Assembly: GCF_019799965.1 (NCBI RefSeq)
Contig: NZ_JABGCJ010000007.1
Coordinates: forward strand, 1 to 64,000
DNA from: Modestobacter italicus
Lineage (GTDB): Bacteria; Actinomycetota; Actinomycetes; Mycobacteriales; Geodermatophilaceae
Direction of reading: 5' to 3'
Length of the DNA stretch: 64,000 nt
In this document: piece by piece, positions 1-8,314 of the stretch
How positions within the stretch are numbered: the stretch's first letter is position 1
Layout of the letters: each line of letters begins with the position of its first letter
Program-made: the position numbers and the translations under genes
The notes under the pieces: generated by a model
What the model was told of the DNA's origin: nothing
The model's database searches: none
Seen by the model: the letters and a program-made list of their open reading frames with translations, nothing else

Positions 1-112
1 GCAGTGCCCAGGGATTTGTTACTTGGCACTGACTTTCGGCACGCTGTTGAGTTCTCAAGGAGCGGACGCGCACGAACCCCGACCAATTTCTTGGCCGTTC
101 TTCGTGGCGGTG
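1..112 (-). ncRNA. Leader of a 16S-23S-5S rRNA operon (partial), with boxA
   Basis: Read on the minus strand, positions 66-38 give CCTTGAGAACTCAACAGCG and its flanks, the boxA-containing antitermination region I recognise from actinobacterial 16S leaders (the Streptomyces leader has almost the same string after a GCGTCCG block). It is followed by GTGCCGAAAGTCAGTGCC. The 16S gene itself should start just beyond position 1 and is not in the window. The 5' end is set about 7 bases downstream of the predicted -10. The match is from memory of the family, not from an alignment. Confidence 0.7.
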
Positions 113-118
113 ATTTCC

Positions 119-147
119 ACTCTACACCAAGTTCCGCAGCAGTCGAA
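119..147 (-). promoter_or_regulatory. Predicted rRNA operon promoter
   Basis: On the minus strand a -35 TTCGAC (147-142) and a -10 TAGAGT (124-119) are separated by exactly 17 bases, and the start would fall about 60 bases before boxA. Positions 148-306 hold no gene that I can support; rrn operons often have further upstream promoters, and a weaker TATCGT hexamer lies near 215, but I could not find a convincing -35 for it. Confidence 0.5.
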
Positions 148-306
148 CCTCAGGGGCTCGTCCGGCGGTTTCCCAGGCCTCGCGGCCCGGTCCGTTCTCG
201 CTTGGTGCATGGAGAACGATACACGCCCTCAGAGGGGCCCTGCAGGGGGGGCCCGCCGGGGGTCTTCGACCGACCCCTCGACCCTCCTGACCTGCGACAA
301 GGCCCG

Positions 307-936
307 TCAGGCCACCCCGCGGGGGCGGTACTGGACGCTCACCCGCGGGCCGACGGGCTTGGTCGTCTTCGGGATGCAGTGCTCCCAGGTGCGTTGGCAC
401 GAGCCGCCCATGACGACGAGGTCGCCGTGGCCGAGGGTGAACCGGAGGCTCTCCCCGCCGCCGACGGGTCGCAGCATCAGCGGACGCGGCGAGCCGAAGG
501 ACACGATGGCGACCATCGTGTCCTCGACACGGCTCCGGCCCACCCGGTCGCCGTGCCAGGCCACGCTGTCCCGGCCGTCCCGGTAGAGGCACATGCCCGC
601 GGTGACGAAGGGCTCGCCGAGCTCCGGCCCGTAGTGGCGGTTGAGCGCAGTACGGGCATCGGTGAGCGCGGCGTGCGGCAGGGTCTCCTCCCCGCCGTAC
701 CAGCGGAGCAGTCGGGGCACCGCGACCTCGCGGTCGTACATCCGCCGGCGGTCAGCCCGCCAGCCGATGTCACCGAGCAGCACGTCGAGCACGAGGTCGG
801 ACCCCTCGACCCAGCCGGGCAGGTGGTCCACCCAGGCTCCCCGGGTCAGCTGGTGCCGGGTGACCCGCCCCCTCAGGGGGGTGAGAGCGGCCTCCTCGGA
901 GACGTCCCACATCGACGGCTGGTGCGCGAGCGACAT
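307..936 (-). CDS. alkB: AlkB-like Fe(II)/2-oxoglutarate-dependent dioxygenase
   Basis: Predicted repair enzyme that oxidatively demethylates alkylated bases (1-methyladenine, 3-methylcytosine) in DNA or RNA. The 209-residue protein has the iron ligands of the family, HxD at H128/D130 (WHGD) and H186 (WEHCIPK), and the closing RxxxxxR signature at R198-R204 that binds 2-oxoglutarate and substrate. Length fits short bacterial AlkB homologues. The ATG at 936 is preceded six bases earlier by TAGCCT, so the mRNA is probably leaderless, and a LexA-type palindrome lies directly upstream at 958-973, which suggests damage induction. RecQ lies upstream on the same strand, 125 bp away. Confidence 0.9.
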   Translation of the reverse strand: MSLAHQPSMWDVSEEAALTPLRGRVTRHQLTRGAWVDHLPGWVEGSDLVLDVLLGDIGWRADRRRMYDREVAVPRLLRWYGGEETLPHAALTDARTALNRHYGPELGEPFVTAGMCLYRDGRDSVAWHGDRVGRSRVEDTMVAIVSFGSPRPLMLRPVGGGESLRFTLGHGDLVVMGGSCQRTWEHCIPKTTKPVGPRVSVQYRPRGVA

Positions 937-942
937 GGGGCG

Positions 943-948
943 AGGCTA
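943..948 (-). promoter_or_regulatory. -10 element of alkB (leaderless)
   Basis: TAGCCT on the minus strand, followed by six bases and the alkB ATG. The spacing puts the transcription start at or next to the A of the start codon, and there is no Shine-Dalgarno sequence between. Confidence 0.45.
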
Positions 949-957
949 CCCCGGGTT

Positions 958-973
958 TCGCACAGGTGTTCGA
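958..973. promoter_or_regulatory. LexA (SOS) box upstream of alkB
   Basis: The minus strand reads TCGAACACCTGTGCGA, one mismatch from the actinobacterial LexA consensus TCGAAC-N4-GTTCGA. The symmetry extends outward to 8-bp arms (GGGTTTCG at 953-960 and CGAAACCC at 971-978). It lies in the position of the alkB -35 region, where LexA binding would block transcription. Confidence 0.6.
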
Positions 974-1061
974 AACCCTGTGGACAACGGCCGTGCCCAC
1001 CGGCCCCCTCGCAGGGTCCGGCGCCGAGCTCGCGCGGCGCGGGGGGCGAGGGGGCCTCTCG

Positions 1062-3302
1062 TCAGGCGCTGAGGGCCAGCGCGAAGGGCAGCACGGAGCC
1101 GGCCCCGGCCAGTCGGAGCTCCCGCCCGGCGACGGTCATGGTCCAGCGCGAGTCGGCCAGGTCGTCGACGAGCAGCACCGGGGCGTCCCCGAGCTCGGCG
1201 AGCCGCGCGCGCAGTTCCGGACCCACGACGATCCGCTGCCACACCCCGGCGAGACGGAAGGCGCTGTTGCCACCCGGCCCGCCGGTCGGGCCGCCGTGGG
1301 CCAGGTCGAGCGTGCCCAGGTACGGCAACCGACCGACCCGGGCCAGGCCCTGGGCCACACCGGTCACCAGGGCGGGCCGGCGCCGGGACGGCATGGCGAC
1401 CACCGCACCCGGGCGCCGGGCCCAGTCCCAGGCACCGAGCACCCGGGCGCAGGCCTTGAGCAGTTCGTCGTCCGGCGGGGCATCGTTCGCCCGGCCGGGG
1501 CGGATCACCCGGTGGCTGACCTCCAGGGCGGCGTCCGGGTCCTCCTCGAGCGGCGGGGCCTCGAGGTCGTCGGCCAGGGTGGCGACCCCGCCGACGCCGT
1601 CGTCCCCCAGCAGGGTTCGCAGCCGCTGACCCCAGCCGAGGTCGGTGAGCCGGGCCACCGCCCGGCCGGTGGCGATCTGCTCCCCGGACGCGATCTTGCC
1701 CTTCACCTCGACGCCGAGCCGGTCCGCCCCGGTGGGCCACTGGGCGCGGGGCGCGAGCTCCACGCCGGGCCGGTCCAGACGGGCCGAGGCCGCCTCCGAC
1801 GCGGCGGCCGGGACGTCGGTGGCGTACCAGGGGCCGGCGCACACGTCGCAGCGGCCGCAGGGGGCAGCGGTCGGGTCGTCGAGTGCCTCCTGCAGGAAGG
1901 CCATCCGGCACTCGGCCTTGTCGACGGGCTTGGCGTAGTCGAGCATCGAGCGCTGCTCGGCCTCCCGGGTGGCGGTGACCCGCGCGTAGCGGTCGGCGTC
2001 GTAGACCCAGGGGACGCCTGTGGACCGCCACCCGCCCTGCACCCGCTCCACGGCCCCGTCGACGGCGAGCACCTTGAGCAGCAGCTCGAGCCGCGACCGG
2101 CGGACGTCGGCCACGGTCTCCAGCCGGGCCACCGACCAGGCCTTGCCGTCGGCCATCGCGGTGAGCACCGCGGCCGCGTGGTCCTCCCGCGGCATCGACG
2201 ACGTGGCGAACCACTGCCAGATCGCGATGTCCTCCGGGCCGGGCAGCAAGAGCACGTCGGCGTGCTCGACGGCCCGGCCGGCACGGCCGACCTGCTGGTA
2301 GTAGCTGACCGGGGACGACGGCGCACCCAGGTGCACGACGAACCCGAGGTCGGGCTTGTCGAAGCCCATGCCGAGCGCGGAGGTGGCGACCAGGGCCTTG
2401 ACCCGGTTCTCGCGCAGCGCCTCCTCGGCGTCCTTGCGGTCGGCGTCGTCCAGCCGCCCGGTGTAGGCGCGCACCTCGTGGCCGGCGTCGCGGAGCAGGG
2501 CCGCCGTCTCCTCGGCCGCGGCGACGGTGAGCGTGTAGACGATGCCGCTGCCCGGCAGGTCGCCCAGGTGCGCGGCCAGCCAGGCCAGCCGCGCCCGGTC
2601 GGTGTCCAGCCGCAGGACGCCCAGCCGCAGTGAGTCGCGTGCCAGCGGGCCGCGCACCGTGGTGACGTCGACCCCGCCGGCGCCCAGCTGCTCGGCGACG
2701 TCGGCGACCACCCGTTCGTTCGCCGTCGCGGTGGTGGCCAGGACCGGGGTGCCGGCGGGCAGCTGACCGAGCAGGTCGCGGATGCGCCGGTAGTCGGGGC
2801 GGAAGTCGTGGCCCCAGTCGGAGACGCAGTGCGCCTCGTCGACCACGAGCAACCCGCACCGGTCGACCAGGCCGGGCAGCTGCTCGTCGCGGAAGCGCGG
2901 GTTGGTCAACCGCTCGGGGGAGACCAGCAGGACGTCGACGTCGTCCGCGGCGAGCCGGGCGTTGACGTCGTCCCACTCGGTGACGTTGGAGCTGGAGATC
3001 TCCACCGCCTTGATGCCGGCCCGGGCGGCCGCGGCGACCTGGTCGCGCATCAGCGCGAGCAGCGGGCTCACCAGCAGGGTGGGGCCGGCGCCACGGCGGC
3101 GCAGCAACGCGGTGGAGACGAAGTAGACGGCGGACTTGCCCCAGCCGGTGCGCTGCACGACCAGCGCGCGCTGGTGCCGCTCCACCAGCGCGGTGACGGC
3201 GGCGTCCTGCCCCTCCCGGAAGACGGCGTCGGCGCGGCCGGTGAGCTCACGCAGGACGCCGAGTGCCTCGTCGGCCAGATCGGTCTCGACAGCGGTGCTC
3301 AT
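1062..3302 (-). CDS. RecQ-like ATP-dependent DNA helicase with C-terminal PRTase-like domain
   Basis: 3'-5' DNA helicase for recombination and fork repair. The 746-residue protein shows Walker A TGWGKSA (residues 52-58), the DEAH box in VVDEAHCVSDWGHDFRPDYR, helicase motifs V/VI with QQVGRAGR, and a RecQ zinc-binding segment ending CGRCDVC. After about residue 600 a non-helicase tail follows, with VLLVDDLADSRWTMT, which resembles the PRPP loop of ComF-type phosphoribosyltransferases but has R where the usual glycine sits. The ATG at 3302 was chosen because residues before it in the longer frame are low-quality and the homology begins there. It diverges from the PHP gene. Helicase call is firm; the tail is inferred. 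Confidence 0.9.
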   Translation of the reverse strand: MSTAVETDLADEALGVLRELTGRADAVFREGQDAAVTALVERHQRALVVQRTGWGKSAVYFVSTALLRRRGAGPTLLVSPLLALMRDQVAAAARAGIKAVEISSSNVTEWDDVNARLAADDVDVLLVSPERLTNPRFRDEQLPGLVDRCGLLVVDEAHCVSDWGHDFRPDYRRIRDLLGQLPAGTPVLATTATANERVVADVAEQLGAGGVDVTTVRGPLARDSLRLGVLRLDTDRARLAWLAAHLGDLPGSGIVYTLTVAAAEETAALLRDAGHEVRAYTGRLDDADRKDAEEALRENRVKALVATSALGMGFDKPDLGFVVHLGAPSSPVSYYQQVGRAGRAVEHADVLLLPGPEDIAIWQWFATSSMPREDHAAAVLTAMADGKAWSVARLETVADVRRSRLELLLKVLAVDGAVERVQGGWRSTGVPWVYDADRYARVTATREAEQRSMLDYAKPVDKAECRMAFLQEALDDPTAAPCGRCDVCAGPWYATDVPAAASEAASARLDRPGVELAPRAQWPTGADRLGVEVKGKIASGEQIATGRAVARLTDLGWGQRLRTLLGDDGVGGVATLADDLEAPPLEEDPDAALEVSHRVIRPGRANDAPPDDELLKACARVLGAWDWARRPGAVVAMPSRRRPALVTGVAQGLARVGRLPYLGTLDLAHGGPTGGPGGNSAFRLAGVWQRIVVGPELRARLAELGDAPVLLVDDLADSRWTMTVAGRELRLAGAGSVLPFALALSA

Positions 3303-3382
3303 GCACCCGACCGTAGGCGGCGGCACCGACATCCCGGACCTGGGCGCGCGCCGGCTGTGGACGACCGGTTGGATGGGCACCG

Positions 3383-4210
3383 ATGCTGCCGCCCGACAAC
3401 CACGTGCACTCGGAGTTCTCGTGGGACACAGGACCCCGGGCCTCACTGCTGCGCGCCTGCCAGCGGGCGGTGGAGATCGGGCTGCCGGCCATCGCGTTCA
3501 CCGAGCACCTGGACTTCACGGTCTGGGACGCCGCCGACCGGGCGACCGCCCGCGGGCTCACCGACCGGCACCCGGCCAACCAGCTGCCGATCGACGTCGA
3601 CCTGTACGCCGAGACGATCTGGGAGGCCCGGCAGCGCTTCCCGACGCTGCGGGTCTGGTCCGGGGTCGAGGCCGGCGAACCGCACCTGTTCGGGGCCAGC
3701 GTGGACGCGCACCTCACCAACTCACCGGTGGACCGGGTCCTGGGATCGCTGCACTCGCTGCCGGTGGACGGGCGGCTGATGGGGGTCAACCGGCTGCTGC
3801 ACGCACCGGGCGTCGACGTGATCGAGACGATGCGCCGCTACCTCACCGAGATGGTCACGATGATCGAGACGAGTGACGTCTTCCAGGTGCTGGCGCACTG
3901 CGACTACCCGCGGCGCTACTGGCCCGGCGGGCGCGACCAGTACCCGGAGGCGCTCTTCCAGGAGGAGTACCGCGCCGTCTTCCGGGCCCTGGCCGCCAGT
4001 GGACGGGCCCTCGAGGTCAACACGACCAGCCCGCTGTGGTCGGTGGAGCTGCTCCGCTGGTATCGCGAGGAGGGTGGCGCCGCGGTCAGCTTCGGCAGTG
4101 ACGGGCACCAGCCGCACCTGGTGGGGCAGCGGTTCGACCTGGCGGTCGACGTCGTCGAGCAGGCGGGCTTCCGCCCGGGCCGCGACCGCTTCGACTTCTG
4201 GCGCCGGTGA
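3383..4210 (+). CDS. PHP-domain phosphoesterase, histidinol-phosphatase-like
   Basis: Metal-dependent phosphoesterase of the PHP superfamily, 275 residues. The first metal motif is at the N-terminus (DNHVHSEFSWDT, H7 and H9), followed by FTEHLDF near residue 40, a central GVEAGEP, HCDYPRR near residue 175, and the closing FGSDGHQPHLVG. This arrangement matches the HisK/HisJ histidinol phosphatase branch, but no other his gene is in the window, so the substrate could be another sugar or amino-acid phosphate. The start ATG lies 80 bp from the divergent helicase start. Monocistronic. Confidence 0.8.
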   Translation: MLPPDNHVHSEFSWDTGPRASLLRACQRAVEIGLPAIAFTEHLDFTVWDAADRATARGLTDRHPANQLPIDVDLYAETIWEARQRFPTLRVWSGVEAGEPHLFGASVDAHLTNSPVDRVLGSLHSLPVDGRLMGVNRLLHAPGVDVIETMRRYLTEMVTMIETSDVFQVLAHCDYPRRYWPGGRDQYPEALFQEEYRAVFRALAASGRALEVNTTSPLWSVELLRWYREEGGAAVSFGSDGHQPHLVGQRFDLAVDVVEQAGFRPGRDRFDFWRR

Positions 4211-4276
4211 ACCGGCTCCGGGACGAACCGAGAACCATTGGTCTCGATCGGGTCGTACACCGCCGATGACAGGGCC

Positions 4277-4519
4277 ATGACCGCTCCGGCAGCCCCTCAG
4301 GACGTCACCGACGCCGACGTCCCCTTCGGCCCGCTCACCTTCGTGCAGGAGATGACCCGCGCCGGCCACGCCACGATCGCCCAGCTGCACGACGAGGCGA
4401 TGGCGGCCATCGCGGCACTGGCCGAGAGCTGGGACCAGCCGGCGGCTGGTGCGCGGGTGCTGCGGATGAGCGACCGGCCGGCCGTGCACGTGCGGCCGGT
4501 GGGCACCGCCGCCGCCTGA
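4277..4519 (+). CDS. Small hypothetical protein
   Basis: 80 residues, no recognised domain. The N-terminal part is acidic, the middle is an alanine-rich predicted helix (ATIAQLHDEAMAAIAALAES), and the tail is basic with two RPxxHVRP-like stretches. An in-frame ATG at 4238 would add 13 residues; 4277 is preferred because the residues before it lack coding character, though no good ribosome binding site is visible at either. A helix of similar style (ALASIARMHADGAAAVTTIAE) occurs in the small protein at 27575-28006, so both may belong to one lineage-specific family. Function unknown. Confidence 0.45.
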   Translation: MTAPAAPQDVTDADVPFGPLTFVQEMTRAGHATIAQLHDEAMAAIAALAESWDQPAAGARVLRMSDRPAVHVRPVGTAAA

Positions 4520-4560
4520 CCTGCCGGGTCCTGCTGATCCGGAGAAGTCGCAGCAACTAC

Positions 4561-4590
4561 TTCACCGCTAAGGCAATCTGCGGCTAGGGT
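4561..4590 (+). promoter_or_regulatory. arcC promoter with 13-bp element shared with fdrA
   Basis: CTTCACCGCTAAG (4560-4572) is identical to a site upstream of fdrA (14974-14962, minus). Its TTCACC works as a -35 (4561-4566), and 18 bases later TAGGGT (4585-4590) is the -10. Six bases then separate it from the ATG at 4597, so the transcript should be leaderless. The shared block beyond the -35 is the likely regulator contact. Confidence 0.5.
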
Positions 4591-4596
4591 CGCGCA

Positions 4597-5550
4597 ATGA
4601 CCCTCCCGCGTCGCGTCGTCATCGCGCTCGGCGGGAACGCCATGACCGGCCCCGACGGGTCGGCCACCCCCGGCGCGCAGCGCGACGCCATCGCCGGCGC
4701 CGCCCGGCACGTGGCCGCCGTCGTCGCCACCGGCGCGGAGGTCGTGCTCACCCACGGCAACGGCCCGCAGGTCGGCAACCTGCTGGTCAAGAACGAGCTG
4801 GCCGCGCACGAGGTGCCGCCGGTGCCACTGGACTGGAACGTCGCGCAGACCCAGGCGACCATCGGCTTCACCCTCGCCGACGAGCTCGACGCCGCCCTGG
4901 CCGCCCTCGGCTCGAGCAAGCGCACCGCGGCCCTGGTCACCCGCACGCTCGTCGACCCGGCCGACCCGGGGTTCCGCACGCCGACCAAGCCGGTCGGCCG
5001 GCACCTGCCGCGCGAGCGGGCCCAGCACTTCATCGACCTCGGCCAGGTCTGGGAGGACCGCGGCGAGCGCGGCTGGCGGCGGGTGGTCGCCTCCCCCGAG
5101 CCGCTGTCGGTGGTCGACGTCCCGGCCGTCTCCGCACTCAGCGCCGCCGGTTTCGTCGTCGTCTGCGCCGGCGGCGGTGGCGTCCCGGTGGTGGGCGACG
5201 GGCGGGACGGCGCGGCGCTGCGCGGCGTGGAGGCGGTCATCGACAAGGACCTCACCGCGGCGCTGCTGGCCCGTGAGCTGGGCGCCGACACCCTGGTGAT
5301 CGCCACCGACGTCCCGCACGTGATGGTCGACTTCGGCCGCCCGGACGCCCGGCCGCTGGGCCGGGTGACCGCCCCGGAGCTGCGTGCGCACGCGGCGGCC
5401 GGCCAGTTTGCCCGCGGCAGCATGGGCCCCAAGGTCGATGCCGCGCTCCGGTTCGTCCAGCAGGGCGGCGACCGCGCCGTCATCACGTCGCTGGAACACA
5501 TCTCCGACGCCGTCGCCGGTGACGACGTCGGAACCGTCCTCACCGCATAG
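4597..5550 (+). CDS. arcC: Carbamate kinase
   Basis: Transfers phosphate between carbamoyl phosphate and ADP: carbamoyl-P + ADP gives ATP + carbamate (then NH3 + CO2). The 317-residue protein has the amino-acid-kinase fold signatures of the family: [10 protein letters not shown] at the N-terminus, [13 protein letters not shown] near residue 50, [10 protein letters not shown] near 190, [11 protein letters not shown] near 225, and [12 protein letters not shown] near 285. It starts a two-gene operon with the ring-opening amidohydrolase 8 bp downstream. Arginine deiminase and ornithine carbamoyltransferase are not here, which argues against arginine fermentation; the partners visible in the window are FdrA and DUF1116, as in the E. 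coli allantoin/oxamate locus. Confidence 0.9.
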   Translation: MTLPRRVVIALGGNAMTGPDGSATPGAQRDAIAGAARHVAAVVATGAEVVLTHGNGPQVGNLLVKNELAAHEVPPVPLDWNVAQTQATIGFTLADELDAALAALGSSKRTAALVTRTLVDPADPGFRTPTKPVGRHLPRERAQHFIDLGQVWEDRGERGWRRVVASPEPLSVVDVPAVSALSAAGFVVVCAGGGGVPVVGDGRDGAALRGVEAVIDKDLTAALLARELGADTLVIATDVPHVMVDFGRPDARPLGRVTAPELRAHAAAGQFARGSMGPKVDAALRFVQQGGDRAVITSLEHISDAVAGDDVGTVLTA

Positions 5551-5558
5551 GAGAAGCC

Positions 5559-6662
5559 GTGCCCGCACCGATCGAGGTCCGCAAGGTCCCGCTGCACAAC
5601 GTCAGCGACGCCTCCGAGCTCGCCAAGCTCATCGACGACGGCGTCATGGAGGCCGACCGGGTCATCGCCGTCATCGGCAAGACCGAGGGCAACGGCGGGG
5701 TCAACGACTACACCCGGATCATCGCCGACCGCGCCTTCCGTGAGGTGCTGCTGGAGAAGGGCACCCGCAGCAAGGAGGAGGTCGGGGAGATCCCGATCGT
5801 CTGGTCCGGCGGCACGGACGGCGTGATCAGCCCGCACGCCACCATCTTCGCCACGCTGCCCGAGGACGCGGTGGAGAAGACCGACGAGCCGCGGCTGACC
5901 GTCGGCTTCGCGATGAGCGAGGTGCTGCTGCCCGAGGACATCGGCCGGCTGACGATGGTGGAGAAGGTCGCCGAGGGCGTGCGCCGGGCCATGGCCGAGG
6001 CGGGCATCACCGACCCGGCCGACGTCCACTACGTGCAGACCAAGACGCCGCTGCTGACCATCGAGACGATCCGCGAGGCGAAGTCGCGCGGGCAGGAGAC
6101 GTACTACGACGAGCCGCACGGCTCGATGGACCTCTCCAACGGCACCACCGCACTCGGCATCGCGCTGGCGCTCGGCGAGATCGAGATGCCGGAGCAGAAG
6201 CAGGTGATGCGCGACTTCTCGCTGTTCAGCGCGGTCGCGTCCTGCTCCTCGGGCGTGGAGCTGGACCGGGCGCAGATCGTCGTCGTCGGCAACGCCCGCG
6301 GGCACGGCGGCAACTACCGGATCGGCCACTCGGTGATGAACGACGCCCTCGACCAGGACGGGATCTGGAACGCCATCCGGGACGCCGGCCTCGACCTGCC
6401 GGAGCGGCCGCACACCTCCGACCTCGGCGACCGGCTGGTCAACGTCTTCCTCAAGTGCGAGGCCGACCCGACCGGCTACGTCCGCGGCCGGCGCAACGCG
6501 ATGCTCGACGACTCCGACGTCTTCTGGCACCGGCAGATCAAGGCCACCGTCGGCGGCGTCGCCGCCTCGGTGACCGGCGACCCGGCGGTGTTCGTGTCGG
6601 TGGCCGCGGTGCACCAGGGTCCCTCGGGTGGCGGCCCCGTCGCCGCCATCGTCACGGCGTAG
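5559..6662 (+). CDS. Ring-opening amidohydrolase (barbiturase / cyanuric acid hydrolase family)
   Basis: Opens a cyclic ureide by amide hydrolysis. The 367-residue length and three homologous repeats fit the AtzD/TrzD/barbiturase family; each repeat carries its serine block: [15 protein letters not shown] near residue 85, [18 protein letters not shown] near 230, and [12 protein letters not shown] at the C-terminus. The GTG at 5559 has GGAG about 5 bases upstream and follows arcC by 8 bp, so the two are co-transcribed. Barbiturate and cyanurate enzymes cannot be told apart by eye. The nearby molybdenum hydroxylase (which could make barbiturate from uracil) and the lack of a biuret hydrolase favour barbiturase. 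Confidence 0.85.
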   Translation: MPAPIEVRKVPLHNVSDASELAKLIDDGVMEADRVIAVIGKTEGNGGVNDYTRIIADRAFREVLLEKGTRSKEEVGEIPIVWSGGTDGVISPHATIFATLPEDAVEKTDEPRLTVGFAMSEVLLPEDIGRLTMVEKVAEGVRRAMAEAGITDPADVHYVQTKTPLLTIETIREAKSRGQETYYDEPHGSMDLSNGTTALGIALALGEIEMPEQKQVMRDFSLFSAVASCSSGVELDRAQIVVVGNARGHGGNYRIGHSVMNDALDQDGIWNAIRDAGLDLPERPHTSDLGDRLVNVFLKCEADPTGYVRGRRNAMLDDSDVFWHRQIKATVGGVAASVTGDPAVFVSVAAVHQGPSGGGPVAAIVTA

Positions 6663-6675
6663 CGGGACGACGAAC

Positions 6676-6707
6676 GGCGCCGGTCGGGGACGTCCCCGAC
6701 CGGCGCC
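6676..6707. terminator. Bidirectional hairpin between convergent genes
   Basis: A perfect 32-base inverted repeat, GGCGCCGGTCGGGGAC followed by its complement, lies between the stop of the amidohydrolase (6662) and the stop of the LCP gene (6728). No U-tract follows, as is usual in high-GC actinobacteria. Confidence 0.75.
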
Positions 6708-6727
6708 GCTGTCGTGTCAGGGCAGCT

Positions 6728-8221
6728 TCAGGCGATGCAGCTGGTGTCCTCGGCGGTGCGCTCGCTGGCGGCGTAGACGTCACTGGACGTCTCCGTGACC
6801 GGCGCGCTGACGGCAGCGCCGATCCCGGCGAAGTCCGAGCCCAGCACCAGCTGCACCGTGCCCGCGGCGAGCGTGTCGTCGACGGTCACCGCCGCGCCGG
6901 GCACCTGGGCGGCCACCGCGGCCGCCAGCGCCTCGTCCCCGGACGCGTGGCTGATCGTCGTGACGTCGGTGGCGTCGGCGTTGCCGCCGCTGCCGGCGTC
7001 GAAACCGGCCGCGGCCAGGGCGTCGGCGGCGGTCGCCGCGGCGCCGGTGACGCCGGAGCCGTTGAGCACGCTGACCGTGACGTCGGCGGGGTCGGCCGTC
7101 TCCACCGGCGCCGCGGACGGCGCCGGCTCCGGATCGGCGCTCAGTGAGGCGAAGAAGGCCTTCATGGCCGCCGGGTCGACCGGCTCCAGCACGTCACCGG
7201 CGTCCTCGGTCGCGGACACCAGACCCGGGATGGTCTGGAAGGTGATGTCACCGGGCTGCACCGACTGCATCTGCGCGGCCAGGTCGAACAGGCTGAGGCC
7301 ATCGTCGACGGTGACGCTGGTGCCGACCTGCTCGATCACCTGGCGCTGCTTGGCCGGGTTGAGCAGCAGGTCCTCGGACAGCACGTTGCGGATCAGCCCG
7401 GCGAGGAAGACCTGCTGGCGCACCTGCCGGTCGATCTCGCTGTTCAGGCCGTGCCGCTGGCGGACGAAGGCCAGCGCGTCGGCACCGCTGATGGTCTGCA
7501 CGCCGGCCGCGAAGTCCGCCCCGGACGCGGGGTCGGTGGTGGCCTCGCACAGGTTCACCTCGACGCCGCCGACGATGCTGCTGATGTTGATGAAGCCGAG
7601 CAGGTTGATCTCGGCGTAGTGGTCGATCTGGACGCCGGTCGCGCCGCTGATGGTCTGGATGAGCAGCCGGGCACCGGCCGCGTCCTTCTCCGCCTCGCTG
7701 CCCTCTGCGGCGGCGTAACCGCGTCCGAAGGCGGAGTTCAGCTTGGACTCCCCGTGGCCGGGGATCGAGACGTAGAGGTCGCGCGGGATGGAGACGAAGG
7801 CCGCGGCCGAGCCGTCCGCCGGGACGTGCGCCAGGATCATCGTGTCGGTGTTCAGCAGCCCGTCGGGGTCGCCGGTGCTGAACTCCTGGACCTGTTCGGG
7901 GGTCAGCCCGGCGCGCGAGTCGCGCCCGACCAGCAGCAGGTTCATCGCCTCGCCGGCGTGGTCGCCGCCCTGGGCGTCGGTGTTGCCGTCGGCGGGGATC
8001 GCATCCGTGCGGCCGACGGCCGCCTCGGCCACCCGCCCCAGGTACCAGCCCCACCCGCTGCCGGCCAGCACGAGCACGGAGAGGACGGCGGCCAGCGCCC
8101 GGACCACCGCTGCCCACCCACGGCGGGGCCCTGGCCCGGACGGCGCCCCCCGGGACCTGCTCCGGCCGGCCCGCGGGTCCAGCCGTGGCGGCAGGCCCGG
8201 TGCAGCCTCATCACGTGACAT
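6728..8221 (-). CDS. LytR-CpsA-Psr (LCP) family cell-wall glycopolymer ligase
   Basis: Predicted membrane-anchored enzyme that transfers undecaprenyl-linked glycopolymers to peptidoglycan outside the cell. The 497 residues comprise a basic, proline-rich cytoplasmic tail, one TM helix (about 45-65), the LCP domain with NLLLVGRDSR, the LLNTDTMIL and SIPRDLYV blocks, ESKLNSAFGRG and the AFVRQRHGLNSEIDRQ motif with arginines that bind pyrophosphate, then a C-terminal LytR_C domain (VTVSVLNGSGVTG... to VQLVLGSDF). The ATG at 8221 replaces a longer frame beginning at 8308 whose extra residues are arginine-rich and unsupported. Monocistronic and convergent with the amidohydrolase. Confidence 0.88.
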   Translation of the reverse strand: MSRDEAAPGLPPRLDPRAGRSRSRGAPSGPGPRRGWAAVVRALAAVLSVLVLAGSGWGWYLGRVAEAAVGRTDAIPADGNTDAQGGDHAGEAMNLLLVGRDSRAGLTPEQVQEFSTGDPDGLLNTDTMILAHVPADGSAAAFVSIPRDLYVSIPGHGESKLNSAFGRGYAAAEGSEAEKDAAGARLLIQTISGATGVQIDHYAEINLLGFINISSIVGGVEVNLCEATTDPASGADFAAGVQTISGADALAFVRQRHGLNSEIDRQVRQQVFLAGLIRNVLSEDLLLNPAKQRQVIEQVGTSVTVDDGLSLFDLAAQMQSVQPGDITFQTIPGLVSATEDAGDVLEPVDPAAMKAFFASLSADPEPAPSAAPVETADPADVTVSVLNGSGVTGAAATAADALAAAGFDAGSGGNADATDVTTISHASGDEALAAAVAAQVPGAAVTVDDTLAAGTVQLVLGSDFAGIGAAVSAPVTETSSDVYAASERTAEDTSCIA

Positions 8222-8314
8222 GGCTCGCCTCCGGCGCCTCTCGTGATCGACGGTCCGTCCCGAGCGTGGCACATCCCGCCGGATCGGCGGTCGGGGCGCG
8301 CCACCCACCCCAGG

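Noticed and set aside
979-987. TGTGGACAA, a perfect DnaA box
   Set aside because: A single copy in a 125-bp gap, with no cluster of boxes or AT-rich element, is not an origin. Recorded only as a chance or regulatory site.
4584-6614. Very long open frame antisense to arcC and the amidohydrolase
   Set aside because: The translation is His/Arg/Asp/Leu/Val/Gly-rich low-complexity, typical of the antisense strand of GC-rich genes; the plus-strand proteins carry clear family motifs. The same reasoning removes many other long frames (for example 13672-15000 plus, 16505-18976 minus, 62311-63831 minus).
5559-6662. Cyanuric acid hydrolase as the first choice
   Set aside because: Possible from sequence alone, but no biuret or allophanate hydrolase gene is present, while a molybdenum hydroxylase and carbamoyltransferase subunits are; kept as the alternative.
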